From NCBI GenBank assembly GCA_038322995.1, contig JBBQGM010000010.1, positions 3,715 to 67,714 of the forward strand: DNA of 64,000 nt. The letters run 5' to 3'. Numbering within the stretch: position 1 is the stretch's first letter; each line of letters begins with the position of its first letter. Shown in pieces: positions 44,281-53,078 of the stretch. The notes under the pieces were generated by a model that worked only from the letters and a program-made list of their open reading frames with translations, searched no databases and was not told the origin of the DNA. Source of the DNA: QHXQ01 sp038322995. GTDB lineage: Bacteria > Acidobacteriota > Blastocatellia > Pyrinomonadales > Pyrinomonadaceae. The position numbers and the translations under genes were made by a program.

Positions 44281-44303
44281 GGCGCGGAAGTGTGTTCCGC
44301 GCC
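44281..44303 (-). terminator. Hairpin after the TonB receptor gene
   Basis: GGCGCGGAA (44281-44289) pairs with TTCCGCGCC (44295-44303). On the minus strand it lies about 33 bases past the receptor stop and is followed by GTCGTTTTCT. On the plus strand it is followed by AATTTTTTA, so it may act both ways. Confidence 0.7.
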
Positions 44304-44335
44304 GCCAAATTTTTTACAGCCCTGCTGCCCGGCAC

Positions 44336-47300
44336 TCAGAAATAGAGCTTGAGGGCAAACTGGATTTCGCGGGCCGGAAACGCGGTGCGCAGCGTGCCGA
44401 AGGTGCCGCCGATGGCGTTGCCGCTGGCATCGCGTGTGATGTTCGAGGCGTTTGTGTCGGGCGCGGCAAAGTTGGAATGGTTGAAGATGTTGAAGGCTTC
44501 GGCGCGAAACTCCAGCCGCGTCGTCTCGTTGATAAGCCCGAATTGTTTTTGAATCCCTACATCCGATTGGAAGAAGGCAGGGCCGCGGACAATGTTGCGT
44601 CCGGCGCTGCCGAACGGTTGGCTACGGTCTGTGGGGATCGCCACGGCATTACGATTAAGATAGTTATCAGGCGTGCGCTGGCCCGATGGCACGGTCAGGT
44701 TGCCGACGATGTTCGGACGATAGCTGAGTCCGAGGGTGCTAGTGACTTGGAATGCCGATGGCGCGTTGTAGGTGAGATTCCCGACCTGCCCGCTCGTCGC
44801 TGTATTGATGAGCGTGAGCCGCCAGCCGCCGAGTATCCCGTCAACGATAGGCGAGGCGTCGCGGCCAAAGTGCCGGCCTTTGCCGAACGGCAGTTCATAG
44901 ACGACGCTGGTCGTGTTGTTCACGGGTTGGTCGTAGCTCGACAGCCCGCGCTCGCTCGGCAGGTTGCGGATGTTGATGCGCGAGTTGTCACCGTTGTTAG
45001 CCTCAAGGTGGCCGGACGCATTGTCTATCGCTTTCGAGAAGGTGAACGAGTTAAGCAGATAGAGACCACCGGAGAAGCGGCGTTCGAGTTTGATTTGCAG
45101 CGCGTTATAGTTCGCTTTGCCGCCCGCGAAAGAGGACTGGATAGACGAAAAACCCGGAATCGGGCGGCGCGCCTGCAAAGAGGTGCCACCCGCTGGATCG
45201 GTCGTCGTGTTTGGACGCGCCTGATTGAAATCCCCAAGGATAATCAGATTGCGACTAATGTTGCCGACGTAGGCGACATCAATCAGGAGATTGCGGACGA
45301 TCTCACGCTGGATGGAGAGGTGATAGCTCTGGACATAAGCCGTCCGTGTGTCGCGTGGTGTGTAGTTAATCTTCGCGGTCAGCGGCGTGAACCTCGAAGC
45401 ATCAACAAGTCCTGCTGGATAACCGGCAGGGGTCGGGCGGAAGCAACCCAGAAAATTGTTGCCGGTGCAGATCGGATTGGTTGCCGACGGCGCGCCCTGT
45501 GCGACAGTTGCGATGACGACTTGCGGCCCGTTTAAGGCGAGCAGGTTTTCGCCGCCGAGCCGGTTGAAGTGAACATAAGAGATGCCGTAGCCGCCGCGAA
45601 TCACAGTGCTTGGCATGGGCGTGTAGGCGAAGCCGAGTCGCGGGCCGAAGTTGTTGCGGTCCGGGTCAACGAGTGCGCGGTCATAGAGCGAACCGGACTT
45701 CGCCAGGAGAATCGTATTGGTGGCCGGATCGTAGTTCGAGAGGCGGTTGTCGCGTTCGTACTGCGGCGTCGCGAAGTCGTAACGCAGCCCAAGATTAAGC
45801 GTCAACTTTGAATTCACGTTGAAGTCGTCCTGGAGATAGGCGAAGTGCATCCGCTGGCGATAGTGGGCGATGAAAGGGCTGCCCAGCGCATACTGCGAGC
45901 GCGCGCCGAAGATGAAATCGGCGACGTTATAGAGATTGTTCGACGCACTGACATTGGCGGGCCGGCTGAAATTTCCGCTGTACGTGTCTTGCCCGTATAA
46001 CGGCTGAATATCCTGGACATCGGTGTTGATGGACTGATATTCGTAGCCGGTTTTGAGGCTATGACGACCGATGAGAAAAGAGTAGCTGAGGCGCGGGTCA
46101 ATGACAGTCGGATTCTGAAACTGCGGGTTACTATTTTGTCGGCCCAAATCAGTGAAGCCCGAAACGGTTTGCGTGTACAAGCCGCCGGAGAGTACCGGGT
46201 CTTCTGGCAGCCCTGTGATGCCGTAGAGTTGGAGGGCGTTGGCCGTGCCGAGGCCTGGGGGCGTTTTACCGGCGAGCGTGCGCGAGATGCCGAGCCGAAA
46301 TTCGAGCACGGAATTGGAACTCAACGTATAAGTCAAACCGCCCGCCAGTTGCTGATTAACGATGCGAACGTTGGCATTGGCGGGATTGCCCAATGGCAGC
46401 GGGATGGTCGGTGCTTCAAAGTTGTTGACCTTCCGCTCCGAGCCACGCGCGAAGATGGTCATGTGCGTATTGATTGTGTGGTCGAGCTTGAGATCACCTT
46501 TGTCATTGTAGAACTTGCTGCGCGGCAGACCCTCGAAGTTCTCGGTGATGCCCAGCACGCCCGAAGAACGGTTTGGCGCGGGCAGTTGGGCATAGACTAG
46601 TTGCGAGAACGCCGTGCGCACGTTTAGCGGGATAACGCCATCAGCATAGACGACGTTGGTGAATGGATTGCGAATCGGAATTGGCACACCCGCCGCATTG
46701 CGGAAAATGCCTTGCCGCTGTTCGAGCGTCGGGACAGTAGCAAAGGACAGCGTTTTAGTGATGCGGCGGAAACCTTCGTAGTCTACAAAGAAGAAGGTGC
46801 GGTCTTTGCCATTGTACAAACCGGGAATCGAGACGGGGCCGCCGAACGTGCCGCCATATTGGTTTTGAATCAGCGTGGGCTTTTGGCCGCCGCGCGGTTT
46901 GAAAAAACCGACCGCGTTGAATTTCGTGTTGCGAATGAAGTCGTAAAGCGTGCCGTGAAAGTTGTTCGTGCCGCTGCGAATCGAGGTGTTGATGATCGCG
47001 CCGCCCGCGCGCCCGTACTCGGCGCTGTAGTTATCGGTTTGCACCTTGAACTCGGCGACAGCATCCGGCGAAGCTTGCACGACCTGATTCGAGAAGCCCT
47101 GATTGCTCGTGCCGTAAGAATTGTTGTCCACGCCGTCTAGCACGAAGTTGTTCAAAGAACTACGTAGCCCGTTGACATTAAACGAAGCATCGCGCCCGCC
47201 GGAGCTATTGTTATTGAGCACTGATTTGCGGACGCCGGGACTGAGCAGCGCCAGGTCGGCATAGGCTCGACCATTCAAAGGCAGATTGACGATCTGTTCG

Positions 47301-47737
47301 CGCGTGATGACCTGCCCACGTTCGCTCGAAGCCGTCTCAAGCAGCGGCGTCCCCGCCGAGACGGTCACGGTTTCAGTGACCGCGCCGGCCGACATAGTTA
47401 GGTCAATACGTTGGCGGGCGTTGACAGTTGCTTCCACATTCTCGGCGACGGCGGTCGAGAAGCCTTGTGCTGCAACCGAGACTTGATAGGTGCCGATCTT
47501 GACGCCGGTGAACTGATAATTGCCGCTCTCATCCGTCTTGACGGTGGCCACGGTGCCGGTTTGAACATTCTTCAGCGTCACGGTCGCGTTCGGCAGCAGT
47601 CCACCGTTCGTGTCGCTGACGGTGCCGAGTACGGTCGCAGTATCAAATTGTGCGTGAACGGTTGTGGCATGGCCGAGCAGCAGGAATGTGACCAGCAGAA
47701 ATCCAAATGTGCGGACGATATACGCCTGTGCCTTCAT
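44336..47737 (-). CDS. Oar-like TonB-dependent outer membrane receptor with carboxypeptidase-regulatory-like domain
   Basis: A 1,133-residue outer-membrane protein. A signal peptide (about 1-30, GFLLVTFLLLGHATTVHA) precedes a CarboxypepD_reg-like beta domain (about 32-115: VLGTVSDTNGGLLPNATVTL). The plug has GRAYADLALLSPGVRKSVLN, NNFVLDGVDNNSYG and YSAEYGRAGGAIINTSIRSG. A long 22-strand-type barrel ends NFAAPDTNASNITRDASGN and the terminal aromatic LKLYF. This architecture is very common in Acidobacteriota and usually imports large carbohydrates or peptides. It lies between the kinase genes and the mannosidase/inositol operon, and may take up the glycan. Confidence 0.93.
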   Translation of the reverse strand: MKAQAYIVRTFGFLLVTFLLLGHATTVHAQFDTATVLGTVSDTNGGLLPNATVTLKNVQTGTVATVKTDESGNYQFTGVKIGTYQVSVAAQGFSTAVAENVEATVNARQRIDLTMSAGAVTETVTVSAGTPLLETASSERGQVITREQIVNLPLNGRAYADLALLSPGVRKSVLNNNSSGGRDASFNVNGLRSSLNNFVLDGVDNNSYGTSNQGFSNQVVQASPDAVAEFKVQTDNYSAEYGRAGGAIINTSIRSGTNNFHGTLYDFIRNTKFNAVGFFKPRGGQKPTLIQNQYGGTFGGPVSIPGLYNGKDRTFFFVDYEGFRRITKTLSFATVPTLEQRQGIFRNAAGVPIPIRNPFTNVVYADGVIPLNVRTAFSQLVYAQLPAPNRSSGVLGITENFEGLPRSKFYNDKGDLKLDHTINTHMTIFARGSERKVNNFEAPTIPLPLGNPANANVRIVNQQLAGGLTYTLSSNSVLEFRLGISRTLAGKTPPGLGTANALQLYGITGLPEDPVLSGGLYTQTVSGFTDLGRQNSNPQFQNPTVIDPRLSYSFLIGRHSLKTGYEYQSINTDVQDIQPLYGQDTYSGNFSRPANVSASNNLYNVADFIFGARSQYALGSPFIAHYRQRMHFAYLQDDFNVNSKLTLNLGLRYDFATPQYERDNRLSNYDPATNTILLAKSGSLYDRALVDPDRNNFGPRLGFAYTPMPSTVIRGGYGISYVHFNRLGGENLLALNGPQVVIATVAQGAPSATNPICTGNNFLGCFRPTPAGYPAGLVDASRFTPLTAKINYTPRDTRTAYVQSYHLSIQREIVRNLLIDVAYVGNISRNLIILGDFNQARPNTTTDPAGGTSLQARRPIPGFSSIQSSFAGGKANYNALQIKLERRFSGGLYLLNSFTFSKAIDNASGHLEANNGDNSRINIRNLPSERGLSSYDQPVNNTTSVVYELPFGKGRHFGRDASPIVDGILGGWRLTLINTATSGQVGNLTYNAPSAFQVTSTLGLSYRPNIVGNLTVPSGQRTPDNYLNRNAVAIPTDRSQPFGSAGRNIVRGPAFFQSDVGIQKQFGLINETTRLEFRAEAFNIFNHSNFAAPDTNASNITRDASGNAIGGTFGTLRTAFPAREIQFALKLYF

Positions 47738-48466
47738 GGGGAATACTCCTTAAGGGGTGATGTTTGTTTGCAGTGAACGGCCCGGTTTATGCTGAAACCG
47801 CATCTGAACCAAGTCAGTCCTTTGCGGTTGCGCGTCCCCTTGTACGTGAAAGAAAAAGAAGTTTGGGTTCTTGCCGCTACTGTAACTCAGGCCGCCTTCG
47901 CCAAGTACGATAGATAAGAGGGGCCGCCGAGGTTACTTCATAATGGTACTGGATGTGCGGACTCTCGCGGCGCTCAGCCAATGTGCCGCCCTTGAGACCG
48001 CTGAGCCATTTGGGATAGCAGAAACCTTCTATGCTCTGTCACTGGCGACTCAGCTATGTTAATGCAAGAATGCAGCTTAACGATAGGCAGTTACAGGGCA
48101 TCTAAGTTCGAGTTGCCATAAAATTAAATCTTCGGCAATTCTTCGTTACACAGATCAGCTATCAGGTAAGAAAATAAATTCAGGCCAATTTTCGGCTCGC
48201 TGCGACAATTGATGAGCCTTAGTCGTTACTATCTGCTTTTAATAGGTTGAACACGTGTGCATTCGGATTTATCGAAAAGATAGCACACTTCACCGGCTGG
48301 GGAAAGAATTTTTATTGCGCCGGTTTTTTTTCATTTGCGCCTTGTGGACAAGCGCGGGTTTCGCCTGTGCGCTTCCTATCGGTTTCCCGGACACAAATTC
48401 GAGATTGAAACCTTGGATGAACTGCCGTACCTTGAACGCCGATGTTTGTGTCCGCGCTGATGACTA
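47738..48466. other. Gene-free upstream region of the TonB receptor
   Basis: About 700 bases without a supported gene; a 71-codon frame at 48255 has no family features. It must hold the receptor promoter on the minus strand. CCGCTACTGTAAC at about 47873-47885 and AGCCAATGTGCCGCC near 47976 on the plus strand resemble pieces of a cobalamin riboswitch but do not make a convincing one. Confidence 0.5.
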
Positions 48467-48572
48467 TTAGGACTTACGCAGTTGAAATAGAGCCTTGTTG
48501 AAAACAAATGACTTAGCGGAAACGCTTATTCCCGTAAGTTGTTGCTTCTTCGTCTAACTGCGTAAGTCCTAA
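48467..48572. mobile_element. 106-bp MITE with 17-bp perfect terminal inverted repeats
   Basis: TTAGGACTTACGCAGTT (48467-48483) and AACTGCGTAAGTCCTAA (48556-48572) are exact complements. The 72 bases between them code for nothing. CTA flanks both ends (GACTA before, CTATG after), which could be a 3-bp target duplication. GGACTTACGCA-type ends occur on full-length IS elements, so this is probably a non-autonomous derivative. Confidence 0.85.
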
Positions 48573-48646
48573 CTATGATATTTGGCTCCTTAATCATAGA
48601 CAGAAAGCATTTCTTCGCTGCCGCCACCGGCGTAAGGCTATCGCAA

Positions 48647-50017
48647 ATGAAAATTTCTCTAAGCTTCTTCAGCTTGCCGCTGCTGCTTTTGATTTCCGTT
48701 TACACGGCATCGAGTACGACGGGAACGCACTTCGCGGCGACGCATAACATTTCGCAACTTCCTAAACCGCTGGCGACCGAAGTTTTTAACTTGCCGGATA
48801 ATATGGAAGTTGGTCTGGAGATCGAAGCCCGCGCGCCGGGTGCGTCATGGGCCCGCGAGGGCGCGGAAGCCGCCGCCTTGATGGTTTTGGTTGACGGCGT
48901 ATACCAACAAGATTTGCTGCTCTGGGCAGGCGACGAATTATTCTCCTATCGCGTCATGCTCGGACACCTCAACAAAGGAAAGCACACGGTTTCTGTGACG
49001 CTTAACGCGGCGCGTTCGGCTGCCGCAGCCCGCCGGGCTGAAGTAAAATCGCTACGCCCGCTCCCATTTGCGCCTGCGCGCGGTGCGGGCAGAGTAGATG
49101 AAGAGCAGTTGGCTCTAGCCCATGCACCTTTTCTCTACGCCCGCGCCAATACGATTGACCATTTCACAGACCTGCCGTTGCTGATGTACTACGAAGTTCT
49201 GCACGAGTCCGGGGGCGAACTGCTCGTGCGCTACACAGTGATTTTCACGAATGAAGATGGCGGCACGCAGACTGCTGCGTTGTTGGCGCGCTGGGGGCGC
49301 GGGACAGACATCGAATGGGTCTATCAATTTCGCGCGCATGGGCAAAAGATCATCGAGGAGACTTATCAGGGCGTGCGGCACGAGACGAAATTCTTTACCG
49401 GCTCGCGCGCTTGTGGCGATCACCCGCTGCTCGCCGTCGCCTCGGACAACAATAACTTCTCCGATCTGGCCTCGTCCGCCGTCCGTTTCGCGCCCTTGCC
49501 CGTGCGCGCCCGACTTGAGACGGCAACGCGCGAGAGCGTGATGGATATGTACCCACAAACTTACCGCGTCATGACTGAAGAGTTGCTGCGTGAGAAGCGC
49601 ATCAGCGACACGCCCGCCGACATAAACACCATCGCCGACCCGCGCGAATATCTCTACATTGAAGCCGTCTCAGAGCAAGCAGGGGCGACAGTGGCCTTTG
49701 ATGTGCAGCTTACAGGTCAGGCGAAAGCGTTCGCTTCGGATATGGGCGAACCTCGCTTGCGGATTGACCGGAGCGGTTATTTCCGCACGGCGGTGCGTTT
49801 ACCCAAAGGCGTTTCACCCGCCGCGGTTGAGACCATCACAGCGCGCTGTCAGGCAACCGCAACGGCTGCCAATGAGAGACGTTGCAATCATCTCAAGGTA
49901 GTGCGCGTCTTGATGCTCGATCAATACTATGTGCCGCGTTCGCTGCCACTGCAAACACAATCCGAGTCGTCGCTTGCGCCGGGTGAAACGACGGTAGTCA
50001 AGCTTACCCAACATTAA
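48647..50017 (+). CDS. Secreted protein of unknown function
   Basis: About 456 residues. A signal peptide (about 1-25, LPLLLLISVYTASSTTGTH) precedes a beta-rich domain (PKPLATEVFNLPDNMEVGLE; LLLWAGDELFSYRVMLGHLN; KGKHTVSVTLNAARS) and a second half with FTDLPLLMYYEVLHESGGEL, YTVIFTNEDGGTQTAALLAR, EWVYQFRAHGQKIIEETYQG and ACGDHPLLAVASDNNNF. I do not recognise the family. ATG 48647 is preferred as it starts the leader; the frame runs back to 48575 at the edge of the MITE. It is divergent from the receptor and convergent with the PHP gene, ending 6 bases from its stop. Its position suggests a role in the surface handling of the same substrate. Confidence 0.75.
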   Translation: MKISLSFFSLPLLLLISVYTASSTTGTHFAATHNISQLPKPLATEVFNLPDNMEVGLEIEARAPGASWAREGAEAAALMVLVDGVYQQDLLLWAGDELFSYRVMLGHLNKGKHTVSVTLNAARSAAAARRAEVKSLRPLPFAPARGAGRVDEEQLALAHAPFLYARANTIDHFTDLPLLMYYEVLHESGGELLVRYTVIFTNEDGGTQTAALLARWGRGTDIEWVYQFRAHGQKIIEETYQGVRHETKFFTGSRACGDHPLLAVASDNNNFSDLASSAVRFAPLPVRARLETATRESVMDMYPQTYRVMTEELLREKRISDTPADINTIADPREYLYIEAVSEQAGATVAFDVQLTGQAKAFASDMGEPRLRIDRSGYFRTAVRLPKGVSPAAVETITARCQATATAANERRCNHLKVVRVLMLDQYYVPRSLPLQTQSESSLAPGETTVVKLTQH

Positions 50018-50022
50018 GCCGC

Positions 50023-51606
50023 CTATCTGTCTTTTCCGATTTTGACATAAATAGGGTTGGTTAGGGCGAGCACAGTTTTCGTTTTATCCCGCACCTCAAG
50101 CCGGAAATAAGCGTCATGTTGGATTTCAAGCGCGAGCACCTGTGGCTGACCATCCGGTTTGGCCGGGAAGCTGCGTAGCACCTGACCGTTCGAGATCAAT
50201 GAGCCGGTCGCGTCGGGCGGCGCGGCTTCGGTGGTGATGAAGAAGCGTACTGTGCCCGGTGCGCGCAGGCGAAGCTCATCACCGATGAGCGCGCGTGCGC
50301 GTCGTTGGCCCGGCGTGGCCTCAGCTTCAAAACTGACGACGGGGCGCATTGCTTCACCCGTCAAATAGACGCGGCCCTGCCGGATGGCTTGTAGTAATGC
50401 TGCTTGCGCTAGAGCGTTTGCCGCCACGTGCGTTGTCGGTTGACCGATGGGTTGACCAGTAGGATTAGGCGGCGGCCGGTGCGAGTCGCTGGACGCGATG
50501 GCGGTGATATGTCGCCCGCTCTGCAAAATCTTATCCCACATCGTGAGCGCCAGTTCATCCGTCTGATCCCACGGGCCGTTCCACACTTCGATGCCATCGA
50601 AGTCGCGCGCCGCAGCGTCGTAGCTCCAGGCGCAGCCGCCGCATAAAGCGAACGGATGATTGATGGAGATGACTGCGCCGGCGCGGTGCGCTTGCGCGGC
50701 GATATTAGCGATGCGAGCGGTATCGCCCGGATGCGCGCGGAAGTCAATCCACGTGCCCGAAGGCAGGCCCCACGCATTCGTATGACCGCCGTAAGTGGTG
50801 ATCTCTTCGCCGCGCAGCACGAGTGGTTGCTGCGCGCTGGCGCGTAACCGATCAATCTCCGCGTGGTGGCTCGCCGTATTGTGATCCGTGATGGAGATAA
50901 AATCTAACCCGATGTGGCTGGCGTAGGCTACTAACTCGGCGATAGTCCAGTCGCCGTCACTGTGGACGGTGTGCATGTGTAGATCACCGCGCCACCAGTG
51001 CGCGCCCCGCCCGGCGACTTGTGGCGGAGACGCTGTTCGTTGCGCGGCGGATACTATTGTTGCTGTGCCGGCAGATGAAGGGTCGGGCTGGCGCGGCGCA
51101 GGCGTAAGATTCGCTGAACTGTTTTCCTCCGTCTCAATGCTGATTTTGAAGGAAACATCAACGCCTGCCGGCGCGACCTTGTAAAGACCAAGAATGATGC
51201 GCCATGTTCCGGCTGTTATCGCACCCGGCAGATAACCGGGCGTCGCCTCGGCGCGAGAAATGGAGAACTCCGAGCGCCGCCCGCCGCTCCAGCCGCGAAA
51301 ACCACGCGGATCAGTATCGGAGCCGGTCGAGCGCGCGTCGAATAGGCCGATGTCAATCGTGTTAGCTTCATTGGCGCGTTCATACTGATAACTAACGCTG
51401 ATCCGCACGGCGTGTGGCGGCACGTCGAACGGGACATAGACGTAACGACTATCGTTGGCATTAAGTGGAGCCAGATGAACGAGCCGAGCAAGCGTCTGGG
51501 TCTGAACGTTCTTTGAAGCTTGAACGCGGCGAACAACGTGCGACGTTGTCACCGCGCTGACGCAACAGATCAGCGCGAGCGTGATTAATCGTGTGATTGT
51601 TAGCAT
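50023..51606 (-). CDS. CehA/McbA-like PHP-domain metallohydrolase
   Basis: A 527-residue exported enzyme. A hydrophobic leader (about 5-22) and an N-terminal beta domain (about 40-165, YVYVPFDVPPHAVRISVSYQ) precede the PHP domain: WWRGDLHMHTVHSDGDWTIA, DFISITDHNTASHH, RGEEITTYGGHTNAW, INHPFALCGGC and the late DSHRPPPN. These His/Asp residues form the metal centre. A C-terminal beta domain ends near ALTNPIYVKIG. CehA-type enzymes cleave carbamates, and many PHP proteins are phosphoesterases. In this operon a phosphodiester or ester cleavage on the glycan substrate is plausible but inferred. It is the last gene of the operon. Confidence 0.85.
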   Translation of the reverse strand: MLTITRLITLALICCVSAVTTSHVVRRVQASKNVQTQTLARLVHLAPLNANDSRYVYVPFDVPPHAVRISVSYQYERANEANTIDIGLFDARSTGSDTDPRGFRGWSGGRRSEFSISRAEATPGYLPGAITAGTWRIILGLYKVAPAGVDVSFKISIETEENSSANLTPAPRQPDPSSAGTATIVSAAQRTASPPQVAGRGAHWWRGDLHMHTVHSDGDWTIAELVAYASHIGLDFISITDHNTASHHAEIDRLRASAQQPLVLRGEEITTYGGHTNAWGLPSGTWIDFRAHPGDTARIANIAAQAHRAGAVISINHPFALCGGCAWSYDAAARDFDGIEVWNGPWDQTDELALTMWDKILQSGRHITAIASSDSHRPPPNPTGQPIGQPTTHVAANALAQAALLQAIRQGRVYLTGEAMRPVVSFEAEATPGQRRARALIGDELRLRAPGTVRFFITTEAAPPDATGSLISNGQVLRSFPAKPDGQPQVLALEIQHDAYFRLEVRDKTKTVLALTNPIYVKIGKDR

Positions 51607-51628
51607 ATGTCAAATCACTATTCTAGCG

Positions 51629-53065
51629 TTACGCCTTCAGCAGTTGTGGGTGTTCAGCGTACACTTTTAGGATCAACTCGCCAAACAGAGTGTTGGCCCA
51701 CGCGAACCATGGTCTGGTGAACTTTTGTGCATCGTCTTGGGCAAACGCCTCGTGCATGAAGCCTGTCCCCGCGTGCGTCGTCTTGAGCATGCTGAGACAC
51801 AACGCGATCTCCCGCGCATCCACACTGGTCAACGCGCGCATGATGATACCCAGCGGCCAGATCATGCCTAGACCCACGTGCGGGCCGCCAATGCCTGCGC
51901 CTGCGCGCCCGCGAAAGAAGTAGGGATTGTCTGCGCTCAAGACGAAAGCGCGTGTGCTCCGGTAGGTTTTGTCTTGTACGGCACAACAACCGAGGTAGGG
52001 CAAAGACAAGAGGCTCGGCACGTTGGCATCATCCATGAATAACCTGTTGCCGAATCCGTCCGTCTCGTAGGCGTATATCTCGCCATATTGCAAATGTTGC
52101 GCTCTGGCGTGCGTGTTGATGGCCTGGCTCACTTCATGCGCGAAGGCACGGCATTCGTTGGCGAAGCTCTGGTTGGCGAGCGCAGTAGCATATATAACAG
52201 CGAGTTGCTTGAGCGCCGCTACGGCGAAGAGATTCGCCGGGATCAAAAACGGATAGATGCAGGCATCGTCAGATGGTCTGAAGCCTGAATGAATCAAGCC
52301 GCACAGGCGAGTCGGATTGCCGCCACCTTTTAACGGTAGCGAGTCAGTCGGATTTCTGGTCACGCGCTGGAACGAGTACGAGCCTAAATTTTGTGTCTGC
52401 TGCTGCTCGCGTAATGTCTTGACGACGAGCGACATTGCCGCCTGCCATTGCCGGTCGAAGAGGGAAGCATCGCCCGTGGCCTGCCAGTACCCGTGCGCTA
52501 AACGCACCGGATAGCAGAGTGAGTCGATCTCCCACTTGCGCTCGTGCAGTTCCGGCTTCATGAGCGTACGGTCTTTTTCCCATTCGCTGCCCGTCGCGGC
52601 GTAATTGAAGGCGTTGGCATAGGGATCAATCAAGATGCAACGCGCCTGCCGGTTGATGACGCCGGCGAGGAGCGTTTTCAGCTTCTTATCCTCTTTGGCA
52701 AATTGCAGGTAGGGCCACACTTGCGCCGTCGAATCTCGCAGCCACATCGCGTCAATGTCGCCGGTGATGACGAACGTGTCCGGCTGCGCGTCGAGCGTGC
52801 CGACGCGGACGGTTGTATCAAGCGTATTGGGAAAACAATTCTCGAACAGCCACGCGAGTTCTTTGTCCGCAATGGCGCGCTTGACTGCTTGAATCTTCGC
52901 CTCGACGGCCGCACTCGTAAACCGCCGCTCGCCCAAGGCCGGGCGGCGACTCGTGAAATCAAGCGGTCGTGCCGTAGCGAACTGGCGTAAAGGATGAGTG
53001 CTGCCGACAGTGAGACCGCCGAGCGCGCAAGCTGTGGTCTTTAGCATCTCTCGCCGTGTTGGCAT
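51629..53065 (-). CDS. GH125 family exo-alpha-1,6-mannosidase
   Basis: A 478-residue inverting mannosidase. The N-terminus RREMLKTTACALGGLTVG is a Tat-type signal, so it is exported folded. Family blocks are ENCFPNTLDTTV, DIDAMWLRDSTAQVWPYL, DPYANAFNYAATGSEWEKDR, WEIDSLCYPVRLAHGYWQAT, HSGFRPSDDACIYPFLIPAN and FAWANTLFGELI. GH125 enzymes remove alpha-1,6-linked mannose from non-reducing ends. ATG 53065 is chosen because it starts the Tat peptide; a longer frame reaches 53197 inside the next gene. It lies 13 bases after the GH92 stop, in one operon. Confidence 0.93.
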   Translation of the reverse strand: MPTRREMLKTTACALGGLTVGSTHPLRQFATARPLDFTSRRPALGERRFTSAAVEAKIQAVKRAIADKELAWLFENCFPNTLDTTVRVGTLDAQPDTFVITGDIDAMWLRDSTAQVWPYLQFAKEDKKLKTLLAGVINRQARCILIDPYANAFNYAATGSEWEKDRTLMKPELHERKWEIDSLCYPVRLAHGYWQATGDASLFDRQWQAAMSLVVKTLREQQQTQNLGSYSFQRVTRNPTDSLPLKGGGNPTRLCGLIHSGFRPSDDACIYPFLIPANLFAVAALKQLAVIYATALANQSFANECRAFAHEVSQAINTHARAQHLQYGEIYAYETDGFGNRLFMDDANVPSLLSLPYLGCCAVQDKTYRSTRAFVLSADNPYFFRGRAGAGIGGPHVGLGMIWPLGIIMRALTSVDAREIALCLSMLKTTHAGTGFMHEAFAQDDAQKFTRPWFAWANTLFGELILKVYAEHPQLLKA

Positions 53066-53078
53066 AAGTTTGCTGGCC

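Noticed and set aside
44264..45535. Long plus-strand frame opposite the TonB receptor
   Set aside because: High-GC antisense shadow; the minus strand has a full recognisable receptor.
48255..48470. 71-codon frame before the MITE
   Set aside because: No family features and no ribosome site.
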